Below, piece after piece: positions 12,169-20,973 of a DNA stretch of 64,000 bases. Position numbers and translations under genes: made by a program. Every line of letters begins with the position of its first letter. Position 1 is the stretch's first letter. A model generated the notes under the pieces. It searched no databases and had not been told where the DNA came from. It worked only from the letters and a program-made list of their open reading frames with translations. Source of the stretch: Pseudomonas protegens (GTDB taxonomy: Bacteria; Pseudomonadota; Gammaproteobacteria; Pseudomonadales; Pseudomonadaceae); contig NZ_CP031396.1 in NCBI RefSeq assembly GCF_003363755.1, positions 4,037,001 through 4,101,000 on the forward strand, read 5' to 3'.

Positions 12169-13446
12169 TCAGGCCGCTTCGCTGCGGGTCAGGGGGGGAA
12201 GTTTTGCGAGCTTCATGGCGACCAGTAACGCGCCTAGCAACAGCGCACTGATGAACAGGCCGATGCCGTTCCACCCCGCCAGGTGCCAGAACACCCCGCC
12301 AGCGGTGCCGGCAATGCTCGAACCGGCGTAGTAGCTGAACAGGTACAGCGATGAGGCCTGGCCCTTGGCCTTGGTGGCCCGGCGGCCGATCCAGCTGCTG
12401 GCCACCGAGTGGGCACCGAAGAAGCCGAAGGTGAACAGCAGCATGCCGATCAGCACCAGGGACAGCGGCGTCAGCAGGGTCAGGGCGATCCCCGCCAGCA
12501 TCAGCACGATGGTGGCCCAGAGCACTCGGCGTCGGCCCAGTTGGTCCGCCAGGGCGCCGATCTTCGCCGAGCTGTAGATCCCCGAGAGGTAGACCACCGA
12601 CAGCATCCCGACCCAGGCCTGGCTCAGCTGATAGGGATCGGCCAGCAGGCGGTAGCCGATGTAGTTGAACAGGGTGACGAAGGCCCCCATCAGCAGGAAA
12701 CCTTCAAGAAACAGCCAGGGCAGGCCGGCGTCGCGAAAGTGCATGGTAAAGCCGTCCAGCAGGCTGCGTGGGTGCAGCGAGCGGGGGCGGAAGTTGCGCG
12801 ACTCGGGAAGGATGCGCCAGAACACCGCGGCGGCGATCAATGCCAGGCCGCCGATCACCAGCATCGCTGTGTGCCAGCTGACGAAGTCGATCAGCACCCC
12901 GGTGATCAGTCGCCCGCTCATGCCGCCAATGGCATTGCCGCCGATGTACAGGCCCATGGCCAGGCCGATGTGCTGGGGGTGAATCTCTTCGCTGAGGTAG
13001 GTCATGGCCACCGCTGCCAGCCCGCTCAGGGACAGCCCCACCAGCGCCCGCATCACCAGCACTGCGTGCCAGCTGGGCATCAGTGCGCTGGCGATGGTGC
13101 ACAGGGCGGCGGCGAGCAAGGCCGCCACCATCACCGGCTTGCGGCCGATGCGGTCGGAAATGGGCCCGGTGATCAGCAGACCGATGGCCAGCATGCCCGT
13201 CGACACCGAGAGAATCAGGCTGCTCTGGGCCGCATTGATGGAAAACTCCCGGGACAGCAGCGGCATCATCGGTTGCACGCAGTACAGCAGGGCGAAGGTG
13301 GCAAAGCCCCCGGAGAACAGCGCCAGCACCGTGCGCATGAACAGCGGTGTGCCTTTCTCGATGTAGACCTCGTTGAGTTGGGCGACCACCTCGTCCAGGG
13401 GCGTAGCGGCGAGGGTGTGGGCAAGGGGGGCAACAGCGGTTTTCAC
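12169..13446 (-). CDS. MFS transporter (YnfM-like major facilitator)
   Basis: 425-residue inner-membrane transporter with twelve predicted hydrophobic segments after a cytoplasmic N-terminal tail of about 45 residues. The MFS loop 2-3 signature GPISDRIGRKPVM is intact, and the repeat signature GALADQLGRRRVLW appears in the second half. It is probably a proton-driven efflux permease of the YnfM/arabinose-efflux type; the substrate cannot be read from sequence. The start chosen is GTG at 13446 with GAGG upstream; the frame stays open further but the extension is not protein-like. It is divergent from a LysR regulator gene that likely controls it. Confidence 0.88.
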   Translation of the reverse strand: MKTAVAPLAHTLAATPLDEVVAQLNEVYIEKGTPLFMRTVLALFSGGFATFALLYCVQPMMPLLSREFSINAAQSSLILSVSTGMLAIGLLITGPISDRIGRKPVMVAALLAAALCTIASALMPSWHAVLVMRALVGLSLSGLAAVAMTYLSEEIHPQHIGLAMGLYIGGNAIGGMSGRLITGVLIDFVSWHTAMLVIGGLALIAAAVFWRILPESRNFRPRSLHPRSLLDGFTMHFRDAGLPWLFLEGFLLMGAFVTLFNYIGYRLLADPYQLSQAWVGMLSVVYLSGIYSSAKIGALADQLGRRRVLWATIVLMLAGIALTLLTPLSLVLIGMLLFTFGFFGAHSVASSWIGRRATKAKGQASSLYLFSYYAGSSIAGTAGGVFWHLAGWNGIGLFISALLLGALLVAMKLAKLPPLTRSEAA

Positions 13447-13567
13447 GGGGACCTCGGGGGGGACGCAGCCGGTCAGGCAATGGAAAAAAGCATATAGCTG
13501 GCTAATGATCATTTCCAATATATTGTTCGACCTGTTTGATAGCTTTAACGACTCAATGGAATCGCCC

Positions 13568-14467
13568 ATGGAATTGCGTCACTTGCGCTACTTCATCGCC
13601 GTCGCCGAAGAGCTGCACTTCGGCCGTGCGGCCCAGGTGCTGGGCATTTCCCAGCCACCGCTGAGCCAGCAGATCCAGGCCCTGGAGCAGGAGGTGGGCG
13701 CCCGGCTGTTCGAGCGTACCAATCGTCGGGTCGAGCTTAGCGAGGCCGGGCGCCTGTTCCTCGAAGAGGCGCGCCTGGTGCTGGCTCAGGTGGACAAGGC
13801 GGCAGACGTGGCCCGGCGCGCGCAGTTGGGCGAACTGGGCGAACTGAAGATCGGCTTCACCTCGTCAGCCCCCTTCAACTCGACCATTCCCCAGGCCATC
13901 TTTGCCTTTCGCCAGCGCTTTCCCGCGGTGCACCTCAAGCTCAAGGAAATGAGCAGCACCCAGGTGGCCGAAGCCTTGGTGGACCAGACGATCCAGGTGG
14001 GCATCATGCGGCCCTTGCCCTTGCCGGACTCCTTGTCGGTGGTGGAGCTGCTGCGCGAGCCGCTGGTGGCGGTGCTCAGCGCCAAGCATCCGCTGGCCAG
14101 CGGCAGTGAAGAGGGCTTGCACCTGGCGGCGCTGGCCCAGGAGCCTTTTGTGTTCTTCCCTCGCAGCTATGGCAGCGGCCTGTATGCCCAGTTGCTGAGC
14201 CTGTCCCGGGAGGCCGGGTTTACCCCGCATTTCGCCCAGGAGGCGGGTGAAGCCATGACCATCATCGGCCTGGTCGCAGCGGGGCTGGGGGTCTCGGTAC
14301 TGCCGGCGTCCTACCAGCGCATGCGCATCGACGGCGTGGTCTATCGTCGGCTGCTGGACCCGGAGGCCATGTCGGCGGTGTGGCTGGTACAGCGCCAGGA
14401 CCAGGCCTCGCCCATGGCCAAGGCCTTTGTCGAGCTACTGACGCGCAAGACCGGGGCCACGTCCTGA
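13568..14467 (+). CDS. LysR-family transcriptional regulator
   Basis: 299-residue DNA-binding regulator. The N-terminal winged helix (MELRHLRYFIAVAEELHFGRAAQVLGISQPPLSQQIQALE) is typical LysR. It is followed by the linker helix and a substrate-binding co-inducer domain (LKIGFTSSAPFNS; IIGLVAAGLGVSVLPAS). It is transcribed away from the MFS gene, with 121 bp between the starts. That gap contains an ATGATCAT palindrome at 13505-13512, a possible operator. By family rule it probably activates the transporter in response to the exported compound. Its last 33 bases overlap, tail to tail, the end of the gene on the other strand. An ATG four codons upstream is also possible. Confidence 0.92.
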   Translation: MELRHLRYFIAVAEELHFGRAAQVLGISQPPLSQQIQALEQEVGARLFERTNRRVELSEAGRLFLEEARLVLAQVDKAADVARRAQLGELGELKIGFTSSAPFNSTIPQAIFAFRQRFPAVHLKLKEMSSTQVAEALVDQTIQVGIMRPLPLPDSLSVVELLREPLVAVLSAKHPLASGSEEGLHLAALAQEPFVFFPRSYGSGLYAQLLSLSREAGFTPHFAQEAGEAMTIIGLVAAGLGVSVLPASYQRMRIDGVVYRRLLDPEAMSAVWLVQRQDQASPMAKAFVELLTRKTGATS

Positions 14468-14926
14468 GGGGCTGTTGGGGCGCACCGGGGGCTGCAGGAT
14501 GACCAGGTCGCCGCGCAGGGCGACGCCCGCCATCAGCACCCCGGCGCGGCATTCGTAGGTGTTGAGGTCCTTGCGTACGTGGCGCTTGTAGTAGCTGACG
14601 ATGTTGGTTACCGCGTTGGCGCCGACCCGCTTGGCTGCGGCTTGCAGGGTGATCAGCGCCGACTGCAAGGCCCACTCGCAGGCGGCGATATCGCTCTTGT
14701 TGGAGGCATTGGTCTTCTTGTGGGTGGTCACTTCGGTGAGCCGCACCTGGAGCACCGGTGGCAGCGGGTTGCCGGCCAGGTGGAAGCTCACGCTGCCATC
14801 CAGGCGCCCGGCGCGCTCGGCGTCGGCCACGACTTTTTCGAAGGGCATGTACATCAGGTTGGTGGCCTGGCTGGTGGGGCTCAGGACGGCTAGCAGGGCC
14901 AGGGCAATCAGCGCTTTCACTTGCAT
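14435..14926 (-). CDS. Small exported protein, paralogue of the upstream gene; function unknown
   Basis: 163 residues with an N-terminal signal peptide (MQVKALIALALLAVLSPTSQA). The mature part begins TNLMYMPFEKVVADAERAGRLDGSVSF and ends in a block with CEWALQSALITLQ, RVGANAVTNIVSYYKR and YECRAGVLMAGVALRGDL. The same blocks occur in the gene just upstream, so the two are tandem duplicates. Proteins like this are often labelled excinuclease ATPase subunit in databases, but no nucleotide-binding motif is present and I consider that name unsupported. AAGGAG precedes the ATG. The 3' end overlaps the LysR gene by 33 bp in antiparallel orientation. Confidence 0.8.
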   Translation of the reverse strand: MQVKALIALALLAVLSPTSQATNLMYMPFEKVVADAERAGRLDGSVSFHLAGNPLPPVLQVRLTEVTTHKKTNASNKSDIAACEWALQSALITLQAAAKRVGANAVTNIVSYYKRHVRKDLNTYECRAGVLMAGVALRGDLVILQPPVRPNSPSGRGPGLARQ

Positions 14927-15077
14927 GGTCGGCTCCTTGACGGACGTGAAAGAAGAGCCAGCGTCGCACCGGCCCAGGTCCAGTCGCAGCGCTTGGCTCC
15001 CGCAGGCGACGGTGGCCCGGCCTGCTGTTGCGAGTGTAGACGGCGCTGGCCGGGCCCCCGAAAAAATCCCGGAAACA

Positions 15078-15115
15078 AAAAGGGCGCCCCACCAGGCTGT
15101 GTGGGGCGCCCTTTT
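15078..15115 (-). terminator. Rho-independent terminator between the two small paralogues
   Basis: Perfect 15-bp stem, AAAAGGGCGCCCCAC at 15078-15092 and GTGGGGCGCCCTTTT at 15101-15115, with an eight-base loop and A/T tracts at both ends. It lies just past the stop of the minus-strand gene at 15132-15578 and should end its transcript. The downstream paralogue then needs its own promoter. Confidence 0.85.
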
Positions 15116-15131
15116 CATTGTCAGCCGCAGC

Positions 15132-15578
15132 TTACTGGACCTTGGACAGATCCCCGCGCAGTGCGACACCAGCCATGATGGCGCCAGCATGGCACTCATA
15201 GGTGGTGGCGTCCTTGCGCTCACGGCTCTTGTAGAAACTGGCGATGTCGGTCACGGCGTTGGCGCCGACTTTCTTCGCCGCTTCATGCAGGGTGATCAGC
15301 GCCGACTGCAAGGCCCACTCGCAGGCCACCTGGTCGGCCTTGCCGAAGGCATTGGTCTTCTTGTTGGTCACGGCGCCCGGGCTCAGCACACTGACCTTGC
15401 CGGCCGGCTTGTTGCCCGCCAGGTAGAACTTCACGCTGCCATCGATCTTGCCGGTGCTGATGGCCTCGGCCACCACCTTGTCGAAGGGCAGGAACAGGGT
15501 GGTATCGCGGGCCTGGCTGATGCCGGGCAGGGTGCACAGCAGCAGGGTGGCGGTGGCCGCCAGTGTCTTCAAACGCAT
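15132..15578 (-). CDS. Small exported protein, tandem paralogue; function unknown
   Basis: 148 residues from the ATG at 15578, which has GGAG at a good distance; an ATG four codons earlier is less well placed. A signal peptide (MRLKTLAATATLLLCTLPGISQA) is followed by RDTTLFLPFDKVVAEAISTG. It shares with its neighbour the ACEWALQSALITL, KKVGANAVTDI and YECHAGAIMAGVALRGDL blocks, including two conserved Cys residues that could pair in the periplasm. No enzyme motif was recognised. It is separated by 62 bp from the lipoprotein gene that ends the polyene operon. Confidence 0.8.
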   Translation of the reverse strand: MRLKTLAATATLLLCTLPGISQARDTTLFLPFDKVVAEAISTGKIDGSVKFYLAGNKPAGKVSVLSPGAVTNKKTNAFGKADQVACEWALQSALITLHEAAKKVGANAVTDIASFYKSRERKDATTYECHAGAIMAGVALRGDLSKVQ

Positions 15579-15640
15579 CGCATTCTCCATGACATTAAAG
15601 GGGGTGAAGCAGCCCTGTGACCGGGGTCACAGGGAGAGGC

Positions 15641-16090
15641 TCATTGCGCGGCCGGGAAGCTCTTGGCCGCGGCGTCGGACAGCTGTTGCGCGGTCCGCTC
15701 GTTCTGGTTGTCCCGCAGCTCGCGCAGGATGCCCTTGTCCAGCAGGCGTACCCAGCGGATGTAGTTCTTGTGGATCTTGCCGTCCTTGTAATCCAGGTCG
15801 CGGCTGTCGCGGTAGACGATCTTGTAGTAGCTGGCGGAGTACTGGATATCGATCTCGGCGTGGAACTGCTCACGCACGGTGATCTCGGCCTGAATCAGCT
15901 CCGGGCTGATGCGCTGCACGGTCCACTTGCGGGCCACCAGGTTCTTCAGGATCGCCTGTTTGACCTGCTCCTGGTCGGCCTGGATGGTGGCCGGGATCAC
16001 TCGGTTGGGGGTGTACATGCGCTTGCTGGTGCAGGCGGTGACGCTCAGCAGGGCGAGGACGATGAGGGTGGCGCGAAACAGGGAAGACAT
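15641..16090 (-). CDS. Putative lipoprotein at the end of the polyene operon
   Basis: 149 residues. A lipoprotein signal peptide ends in the lipobox SVTAC with the acylated Cys at position 20. The mature part (KRMYTPNRVIPATIQADQEQVKQAIL, then an alpha/beta stretch with SASYYKIVYRDSRDLDYKDG) has no motif I recognise. It lies 25 bp after the last ketosynthase gene, on the same strand and with its own GGAG site, so it is probably the last gene of the polyene operon. A role in envelope handling of the product is only an inference from position. Confidence 0.75.
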   Translation of the reverse strand: MSSLFRATLIVLALLSVTACTSKRMYTPNRVIPATIQADQEQVKQAILKNLVARKWTVQRISPELIQAEITVREQFHAEIDIQYSASYYKIVYRDSRDLDYKDGKIHKNYIRWVRLLDKGILRELRDNQNERTAQQLSDAAAKSFPAAQ

Positions 16091-16115
16091 TCCATTTCTC
16101 CAGTGAGGTGAGGCA

Positions 16116-17342
16116 TCAGGACCAGCGGCGGAAGATCAACGAGGTGTTGACGCCGCCAAAGGCAAAGTTGTTGTTCATCACGTATTCGTGGCTCATGGCC
16201 CGGAAACCGCCCTGCAGGTAGTCCAGCTCGCCGCAGCGCGGGTCGACCTGATCCAGATTGCAGGTGTGCACGTACAGGTCGCGGTTGAGCATCTCGATGC
16301 TGAACCAGGATTCCAGCGCGCCGCAGGCGCCCAGGGTGTGGCCGAGAAAGCTCTTCTGCGAGCTGATGGGCATGCGATTGCCGAACAGGCTGCTGGTGGC
16401 CTGGGTCTCGGCGATATCGCCCTGTTCGGTGGCCGTGCCATGGCCGTTGACGTAGCCGATGGCCGCCGGGAACAGGGCCGCATCCTCCAGCGCCAGCTCC
16501 ATGGCCCGGCGCATGGTGCTCTGCTCGGGACGGGTGGTGTGCTGGCCGTCGGCGTTGCTGCCGAAGCCGACGATTTCCGCGTGAATGCGCGCGCCGCGGG
16601 CCAGGGCATGTTCCAGTTCTTCGAGCACCAGCATGCCGCCGCCCTCACCAATCACCAGACCGTCGCGGTCGGTGTCGTAGGGCCGCGGGCTGGTGTGGGG
16701 CGCATCGTTTTTCAGGCTGGTGGCATACAGCGCGTCGAACACCATGGCCTCGGTGGGGCACAACTCTTCGGCACCGCCAGCAAGCATCAGCGGCAGACGC
16801 CCGAACTTGATCGCTTCATAGGCGTAGCCGATGCCCTGGCTGCCGCTGGTGCAGGCGCTGGAGGTGGGAATCAGGCGCCCGGTGAGGCCGAAGAAGATGC
16901 TGATATTGGCCGCGGTGGTGTGGGGCATCATGCGCACGTAGGAGTTGGCGTTGAGCCCTTCGGCCACCGAATTCAGCAGCATGTTGCCGAAGGCCTTGAT
17001 CTCGTCGGTGCTGCCGGTGGAAGAACCGCAGGCCACGCCCATGCGCCCGTCCTTGATCGACGGGTCGCCCAGCAGCCCGGCGTCGGCCAGGGCCTGCTCG
17101 GCGGCGCCCACGGCCAGGCGCGAAACCCGGCCCATGCTGCGCAGTTGCTTGCGGGTCCAGTGGCCGGGCACCTGGAAGTCGTCGATAGGGCCGGCCAGGC
17201 GGGTATTGAGTTCGCTGAACCTGTCCCACTCGTCCATGCGCCGGATGCCGCTGCGGTTGGCGGCGAAGCGCTCGGCGATGCTGGCCCAGTCGCTGCCCAG
17301 GGAGGTGATGCCGGCCATGCCGGTGACGACCACGCGTTTCAT
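16116..17342 (-). CDS. Beta-ketoacyl-ACP synthase (aryl polyene KS, ApeR-like)
   Basis: 408-residue KAS I/II-type condensing enzyme. The nucleophile is Cys164 in TSSACTSGSQG, and the catalytic His residues lie in VNGHGTATEQGD and in KSFLGHTLGACGALE, with the conserved Lys in that last motif. Start ATG overlaps the reductase stop as TGATG, with a GGGGGCC site. A GTG two codons upstream is possible. By order (dehydratase, reductase, synthase) it corresponds to ApeR of described aryl polyene clusters, a second ketosynthase thought to help early elongation. It has an intact triad, so it should be active. Confidence 0.88.
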   Translation of the reverse strand: MKRVVVTGMAGITSLGSDWASIAERFAANRSGIRRMDEWDRFSELNTRLAGPIDDFQVPGHWTRKQLRSMGRVSRLAVGAAEQALADAGLLGDPSIKDGRMGVACGSSTGSTDEIKAFGNMLLNSVAEGLNANSYVRMMPHTTAANISIFFGLTGRLIPTSSACTSGSQGIGYAYEAIKFGRLPLMLAGGAEELCPTEAMVFDALYATSLKNDAPHTSPRPYDTDRDGLVIGEGGGMLVLEELEHALARGARIHAEIVGFGSNADGQHTTRPEQSTMRRAMELALEDAALFPAAIGYVNGHGTATEQGDIAETQATSSLFGNRMPISSQKSFLGHTLGACGALESWFSIEMLNRDLYVHTCNLDQVDPRCGELDYLQGGFRAMSHEYVMNNNFAFGGVNTSLIFRRWS

Positions 17343-18070
17343 CAGCACAGGCCCCCGTTCACCGCCAGCACCTGGCGGGTGATGTAGGCGGCCTCGGCGG
17401 ACATCAGGAAGTTCACCGCGCCGGCGACTTCTTCCGGGGTGCCCATGCGCTGGGCGGGGATCATCTTCATCAGCTCGTCCACCGGCACGTTCTCGTCGAG
17501 CATGGCGGTGTCGATCAGGCCCGGGGCCACGCAGTTGACAGTGATCTTGCGCTTGCCCAGCTCGATGGCCAGGGCTTTGGCGGCGCCGATCAACCCGGCC
17601 TTGGAAGCGCTGTAGTTGACCTGGCCACGGTTGCCGATCAGCCCCGACACCGAGGTGATGCAGACAATGCGCCCGGCGGCGCGGCGGCGGATCATCGGCA
17701 TCATCACCGGGTGCAGGACGTTGTAGAAACCGTCGAGATTGGTGCGCAGCACCTGATCCCAGTCCTCTTCGCTGAGGGCCGGAAAGGCGCCGTCGCGAGT
17801 CAGCCCGGCATTGAGCACCACGCCGTAATAGGCGCCATGAGTCTCAACGTCGGCTTCCAGCGCGGCCTTGCAGGCCGCTCGGTCCGACACGTCGAATTGC
17901 AGGATGCGGGCGCTGCGGCCCAGGGCCTCGACTTCGCCCTTGACGGCTTCGGCTTCGCTGCGGCCGCTGCGGCAATGCAGCACCAGGTCATAGCCAGCCT
18001 GGGCCAGACGCAGGGCGATGGCACGGCCGATGCCACGGCTGGAGCCGGTGACCAGTACGGAGTCAGTCAT
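17342..18070 (-). CDS. 3-oxoacyl-ACP reductase, FabG type (ApeQ-like)
   Basis: 242-residue short-chain dehydrogenase that reduces the beta-keto group after each condensation. The NADPH glycine motif TGSSRGIGRA starts at residue 8. The catalytic set is complete: Asn87 region (LNAGL), Ser140, Tyr153 and Lys157 in VNYSASKAG. ATG overlaps the preceding dehydratase stop by four bases, so translation is probably coupled. It corresponds to the ketoreductase ApeQ by family and order. Confidence 0.9.
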   Translation of the reverse strand: MTDSVLVTGSSRGIGRAIALRLAQAGYDLVLHCRSGRSEAEAVKGEVEALGRSARILQFDVSDRAACKAALEADVETHGAYYGVVLNAGLTRDGAFPALSEEDWDQVLRTNLDGFYNVLHPVMMPMIRRRAAGRIVCITSVSGLIGNRGQVNYSASKAGLIGAAKALAIELGKRKITVNCVAPGLIDTAMLDENVPVDELMKMIPAQRMGTPEEVAGAVNFLMSAEAAYITRQVLAVNGGLC

Positions 18071-18540
18071 GACGGGGTTCCTGTAGAAGAGGCAGGTGTT
18101 TCATGCAGATAGTCGGCGGCCTGGGGCGGACGGAACACATTCAGGCGCGCGCTGGCGGCAATGCCGGGGCCGCTGAGGTGGCACTCGAACACGCCCATGC
18201 CGTTGTCGTCTTCGAGGGAGCGCAGGGCGTGGATTTCCAGGGTGCTGCCGACGGGGAAATGTTCAACGTTGCACTCGAATTTACGGGTGCCCAGAAGAAA
18301 ACCCAGCTCCACCGGCAAGCCCTGCTGGCGGGCGCGGCAACCGGCGTAGGCGGCGACGCTCTGGGCCATCAGTTCGATGCCGACCCAGGCCGGCAGGCTG
18401 CCATCGGCTCGGTTGAACAGGCCGCCGGGGCGAACTTGGAGGCGAGTGCGGATCTGTTCTTCATCAAAAGCCAGGACCTGATCGATGAGGATCATGTCCC
18501 CGGCATGGGGCAGCAACTCGGCGAGCGGCCAGTCAATCAT
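18067..18540 (-). CDS. Hotdog-fold 3-hydroxyacyl-ACP dehydratase (ApeP-like)
   Basis: 157 residues in a single hotdog domain. The opening MIDWPLAELLPHAGDMILIDQVL carries the His of the FabZ-like active site, and LPAWVGIELMAQSVAAYAG carries the central helix with an acidic residue. The fold and length match the APE dehydratase ApeP, which in the characterised system works together with a second dehydratase (ApeI) to make the all-trans double bonds. It overlaps both neighbours by four bases. Confidence 0.87.
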   Translation of the reverse strand: MIDWPLAELLPHAGDMILIDQVLAFDEEQIRTRLQVRPGGLFNRADGSLPAWVGIELMAQSVAAYAGCRARQQGLPVELGFLLGTRKFECNVEHFPVGSTLEIHALRSLEDDNGMGVFECHLSGPGIAASARLNVFRPPQAADYLHETPASSTGTPS

Positions 18541-19733
18541 GGGGCGTCTCCGATAATCAGGCTGACGTTGTTGCCGCCGAAGGCGAAGGAGTTGCTCATC
18601 AGGCGGCGCGGGGCATGCGGGTCCAGGCGGTCGGCCGGGGTGACCCAGCGCAGTGCCGGCAGGGCCGGGTCGGCCTGGGCGTCCCAGAGGTGTGGCGGCA
18701 GTGCCTGGGCGGGGTTCTCGGCGCTCAGGCTGAGCCAGCAGAACGCGGCCTCCAGGGCACCAGCGGCCCCCAGGGTGTGGCCGCTCATGGGCTTGGTCGA
18801 TGAGCAGGGCACGCCTTCGGGGAACAGCTGGGCCACCGCCAGGCTCTCCATGGCGTCGTTGTGCTGGGTGGCGGTGCCGTGCAGGTTCAGGTAGCCGATC
18901 TGTTGTGGCTGCAAGCCGGCACTGTGCAGGGCCAGTTTCATGGCCTGCAAGGCTCCTCGACCGTCGGGGGCCGGGGCGGAAATATGGTAGGCATCGGAAC
19001 TGGCACCGCCGCCCAGCAGGGCAATGGGCGAGTCACGGCCCGGTTCCTTGCTCATCAGGAACAGCACCGCCGCTTCACCGATGTTGATGCCGTCGCGGTG
19101 GCGGGAAAACGGATTGCAGCGCTGAGCGGACACCGCCTCCAGGGCGGTGAAACCGTTCAGGGTGAGCTGGCACAGGCTGTCGACCCCGCCGCACAGCACC
19201 GCGTCGCACAGGCCCAGGTCCAGCAGGCGCCGGGCGCTGATCAGGGCCCGGGCGCTGGAAGTGCAGGCGGTGGAAATCACATAGGCCGGGCCGCACAGTT
19301 GCAGCCAGTCGGCGAGGAAGTTTGCCGGCGCGCTGAGCTCCTGCTGGCGGTAGTCGTAATCCGCCGGGAATTGCCGGTCCTGCAGATAACGGGCAATGCC
19401 GCGACTGGCTTCGTCGATGCCCGAGGTGCTGGTGCCCAGGACGATACCGATGCGGCCACGGCCATAGCGTTGGATCGCCTGGCGGATGTCGCCCTCGATC
19501 TGCAGCGTGGCCTCCAGCAGCAATTGGTTGTTGCGGCTGTTTTGCGCCTGGAAGCCACTGGGCATGGGGGCCAGTGGACCGCGCACCGCCGCCACCGGCA
19601 AGGTGCGCTCGGGCACCCAGTGGCTTTCGTCGCGCATGCCTGAACAGTCGCCGGCAAACAGGCTGCGGGCGACTTCCTGGCGATTGCGGCCCAGGGCGCA
19701 AATCACCCCGAGGGCATTGAGGTAGGCCGTCAT
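18537..19733 (-). CDS. Beta-ketoacyl synthase, chain-extending KS (ApeO-like)
   Basis: 398-residue ketosynthase with an intact catalytic set: Cys157 (ISTACTSS), His285 (NLHGTAT), Lys314 and His319 (STKPMSGHTLGAAG). In characterised APE systems the equivalent ApeO forms a heterodimer with a chain-length factor. The short factor here is encoded at the far upstream end of the same operon (33591-34310). The gene sits between the DUF3261 lipoprotein and the dehydratase, the usual APE order, with four-base overlaps on both sides. Confidence 0.9.
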   Translation of the reverse strand: MTAYLNALGVICALGRNRQEVARSLFAGDCSGMRDESHWVPERTLPVAAVRGPLAPMPSGFQAQNSRNNQLLLEATLQIEGDIRQAIQRYGRGRIGIVLGTSTSGIDEASRGIARYLQDRQFPADYDYRQQELSAPANFLADWLQLCGPAYVISTACTSSARALISARRLLDLGLCDAVLCGGVDSLCQLTLNGFTALEAVSAQRCNPFSRHRDGINIGEAAVLFLMSKEPGRDSPIALLGGGASSDAYHISAPAPDGRGALQAMKLALHSAGLQPQQIGYLNLHGTATQHNDAMESLAVAQLFPEGVPCSSTKPMSGHTLGAAGALEAAFCWLSLSAENPAQALPPHLWDAQADPALPALRWVTPADRLDPHAPRRLMSNSFAFGGNNVSLIIGDAP

Positions 19734-20215
19734 GGGGTGGCCTCGGTACTCAGTGCAGTGATGTGGTAGTGCGGGCCTTGAGGCAGGTTCAACTCGAAAT
19801 CCAGAAGTTGTTGATAGTCAATCCGCCAGCGTGGGCCGAGGGTACGTTGGGCGCCTTGCTGACGAGCGCCCGGGTAGTTGGCGGCCAGTTCCGCCTCGGG
19901 TGTGAGGGCGAACAGCAGCGCTGCGAACAGCTCCCGGGCCTCCGGGTTGGGGGGCAGCAGGCCATCGGCCTGCCACTGGCCATGCACCAGGCGCTGACGG
20001 GCCTGGGGAATGCCCAATGGGTCCATCAGCGACCAGCGCAGGTCCGCGCCTTCAGCCTGGATCACCAGCAGCCAGTCCTGGCGTTGGCCATCCGCCTGGC
20101 GCTGCACATGCAACTGCAACGGCAACACCAGGGAAGGCATGCGCTCGGGCAGCGGAGCCTGACTGACGCAAGCGCTCAGCAACAGGACACAACCGAGCAG
20201 CAGAGCGCGGATCAT
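19730..20215 (-). CDS. DUF3261 family lipoprotein (ApeN-like)
   Basis: 161 residues. The signal peptide MIRALLLGCVLLLSAC ends in a lipobox with Cys16 as the lipid-modified residue. The mature part (LPERMPSLVLPLQLHVQRQADG, LRWSLMDPLGIPQARQRL) fits the DUF3261 family found in aryl polyene clusters. The start is the ATG that overlaps the methyltransferase stop. It is probably an outer- or inner-membrane-attached partner of the LolA-like and MMPL proteins in moving the polyene across the envelope (inference from family context). Confidence 0.85.
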   Translation of the reverse strand: MIRALLLGCVLLLSACVSQAPLPERMPSLVLPLQLHVQRQADGQRQDWLLVIQAEGADLRWSLMDPLGIPQARQRLVHGQWQADGLLPPNPEARELFAALLFALTPEAELAANYPGARQQGAQRTLGPRWRIDYQQLLDFELNLPQGPHYHITALSTEATP

Positions 20216-20973
20216 GCGGGCAGACCTTCCTCGGCGACCGGGGGATTCAGGGGCTTGCGGGCCACCACATTGACCAGGGTTTCCTCGCGCTGGCCCACCG
20301 GCGGCGGCTGGCGCAGGCCGAAGCGCTCCAACAGGCCGAAGTCTTTGGCGCGGCTCCACCACAGGTAAGGATAAGACACGTTCTGCGGGCCGAACTCAAA
20401 GCCCTGCCGACGAATCATCTGCAGATACTCGGCGGCGCTTTTCTGTACATGCATCGGATGGCGGAACAGCCAGCGGATCACCCAGGTATCGATGTAGGCC
20501 TCGGTGGATTCGGCGAACAGCAGGTAGCCTCCCGGCTTGAGCACCCGGTAGAACTCGGCCAGGGCCTTTTCCTGCTCCACCAGGTGATGGAAGGTCTGGT
20601 GGCAGAACAACAGGTCGACGCTGGCGTCCGCCAGCTCCAGGGTCGCGCAGTCGCTGCCGATCAATTCCACCTGCAGTTGCTGGCGCCGGGCTTCTTCGGC
20701 GCTGAGCTTGAGGCTGTGGGGGTCGGCGTCGAGGCCGATCAGGCGCTGCGGAGCGAACACCTGGCGCAGGTACTGGAACGACTTGCCCTGGCCGCAGCCA
20801 GCATCCAGCAGCACCGGATGGGCGGGCGGCTCGCCGTCGAACAGCGAGCGCAGGTCGTTGATCGCCACCCGCAGCACATGGTGCTGCCAGGTGTGGCTGC
20901 GCAGGAACCAGAAGCCGAAGCGGGTTTCCTCGACGTAGCTGGCGCTCAGGTACTGGCTGGATGGTTCGCTCAT
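20212..20973 (-). CDS. Class I SAM-dependent methyltransferase
   Basis: 253 residues with a Rossmann methyltransferase core. The SAM-binding motif I is VLLDAGCGQGKSF around residues 54-66, motif II is LIGLDADPHSLKLS, and the post-core LLFCHQTFHHLVEQEKALAEFYRVLKPGG is typical of methyltransferase type 11. It would act on the aromatic head group or its hydroxyl, by analogy with APE methyltransferases; the site cannot be told from sequence. The start overlaps the upstream oxidoreductase stop by four bases. Confidence 0.88.
   Translation of the reverse strand: MSEPSSQYLSASYVEETRFGFWFLRSHTWQHHVLRVAINDLRSLFDGEPPAHPVLLDAGCGQGKSFQYLRQVFAPQRLIGLDADPHSLKLSAEEARRQQLQVELIGSDCATLELADASVDLLFCHQTFHHLVEQEKALAEFYRVLKPGGYLLFAESTEAYIDTWVIRWLFRHPMHVQKSAAEYLQMIRRQGFEFGPQNVSYPYLWWSRAKDFGLLERFGLRQPPPVGQREETLVNVVARKPLNPPVAEEGLPA

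Noticed and set aside
14435..15578. Excinuclease ABC subunit annotation for the two small exported proteins
   Set aside because: Both have signal peptides and about 130 mature residues with no ATP-binding or zinc motif; the name would be a propagated error.
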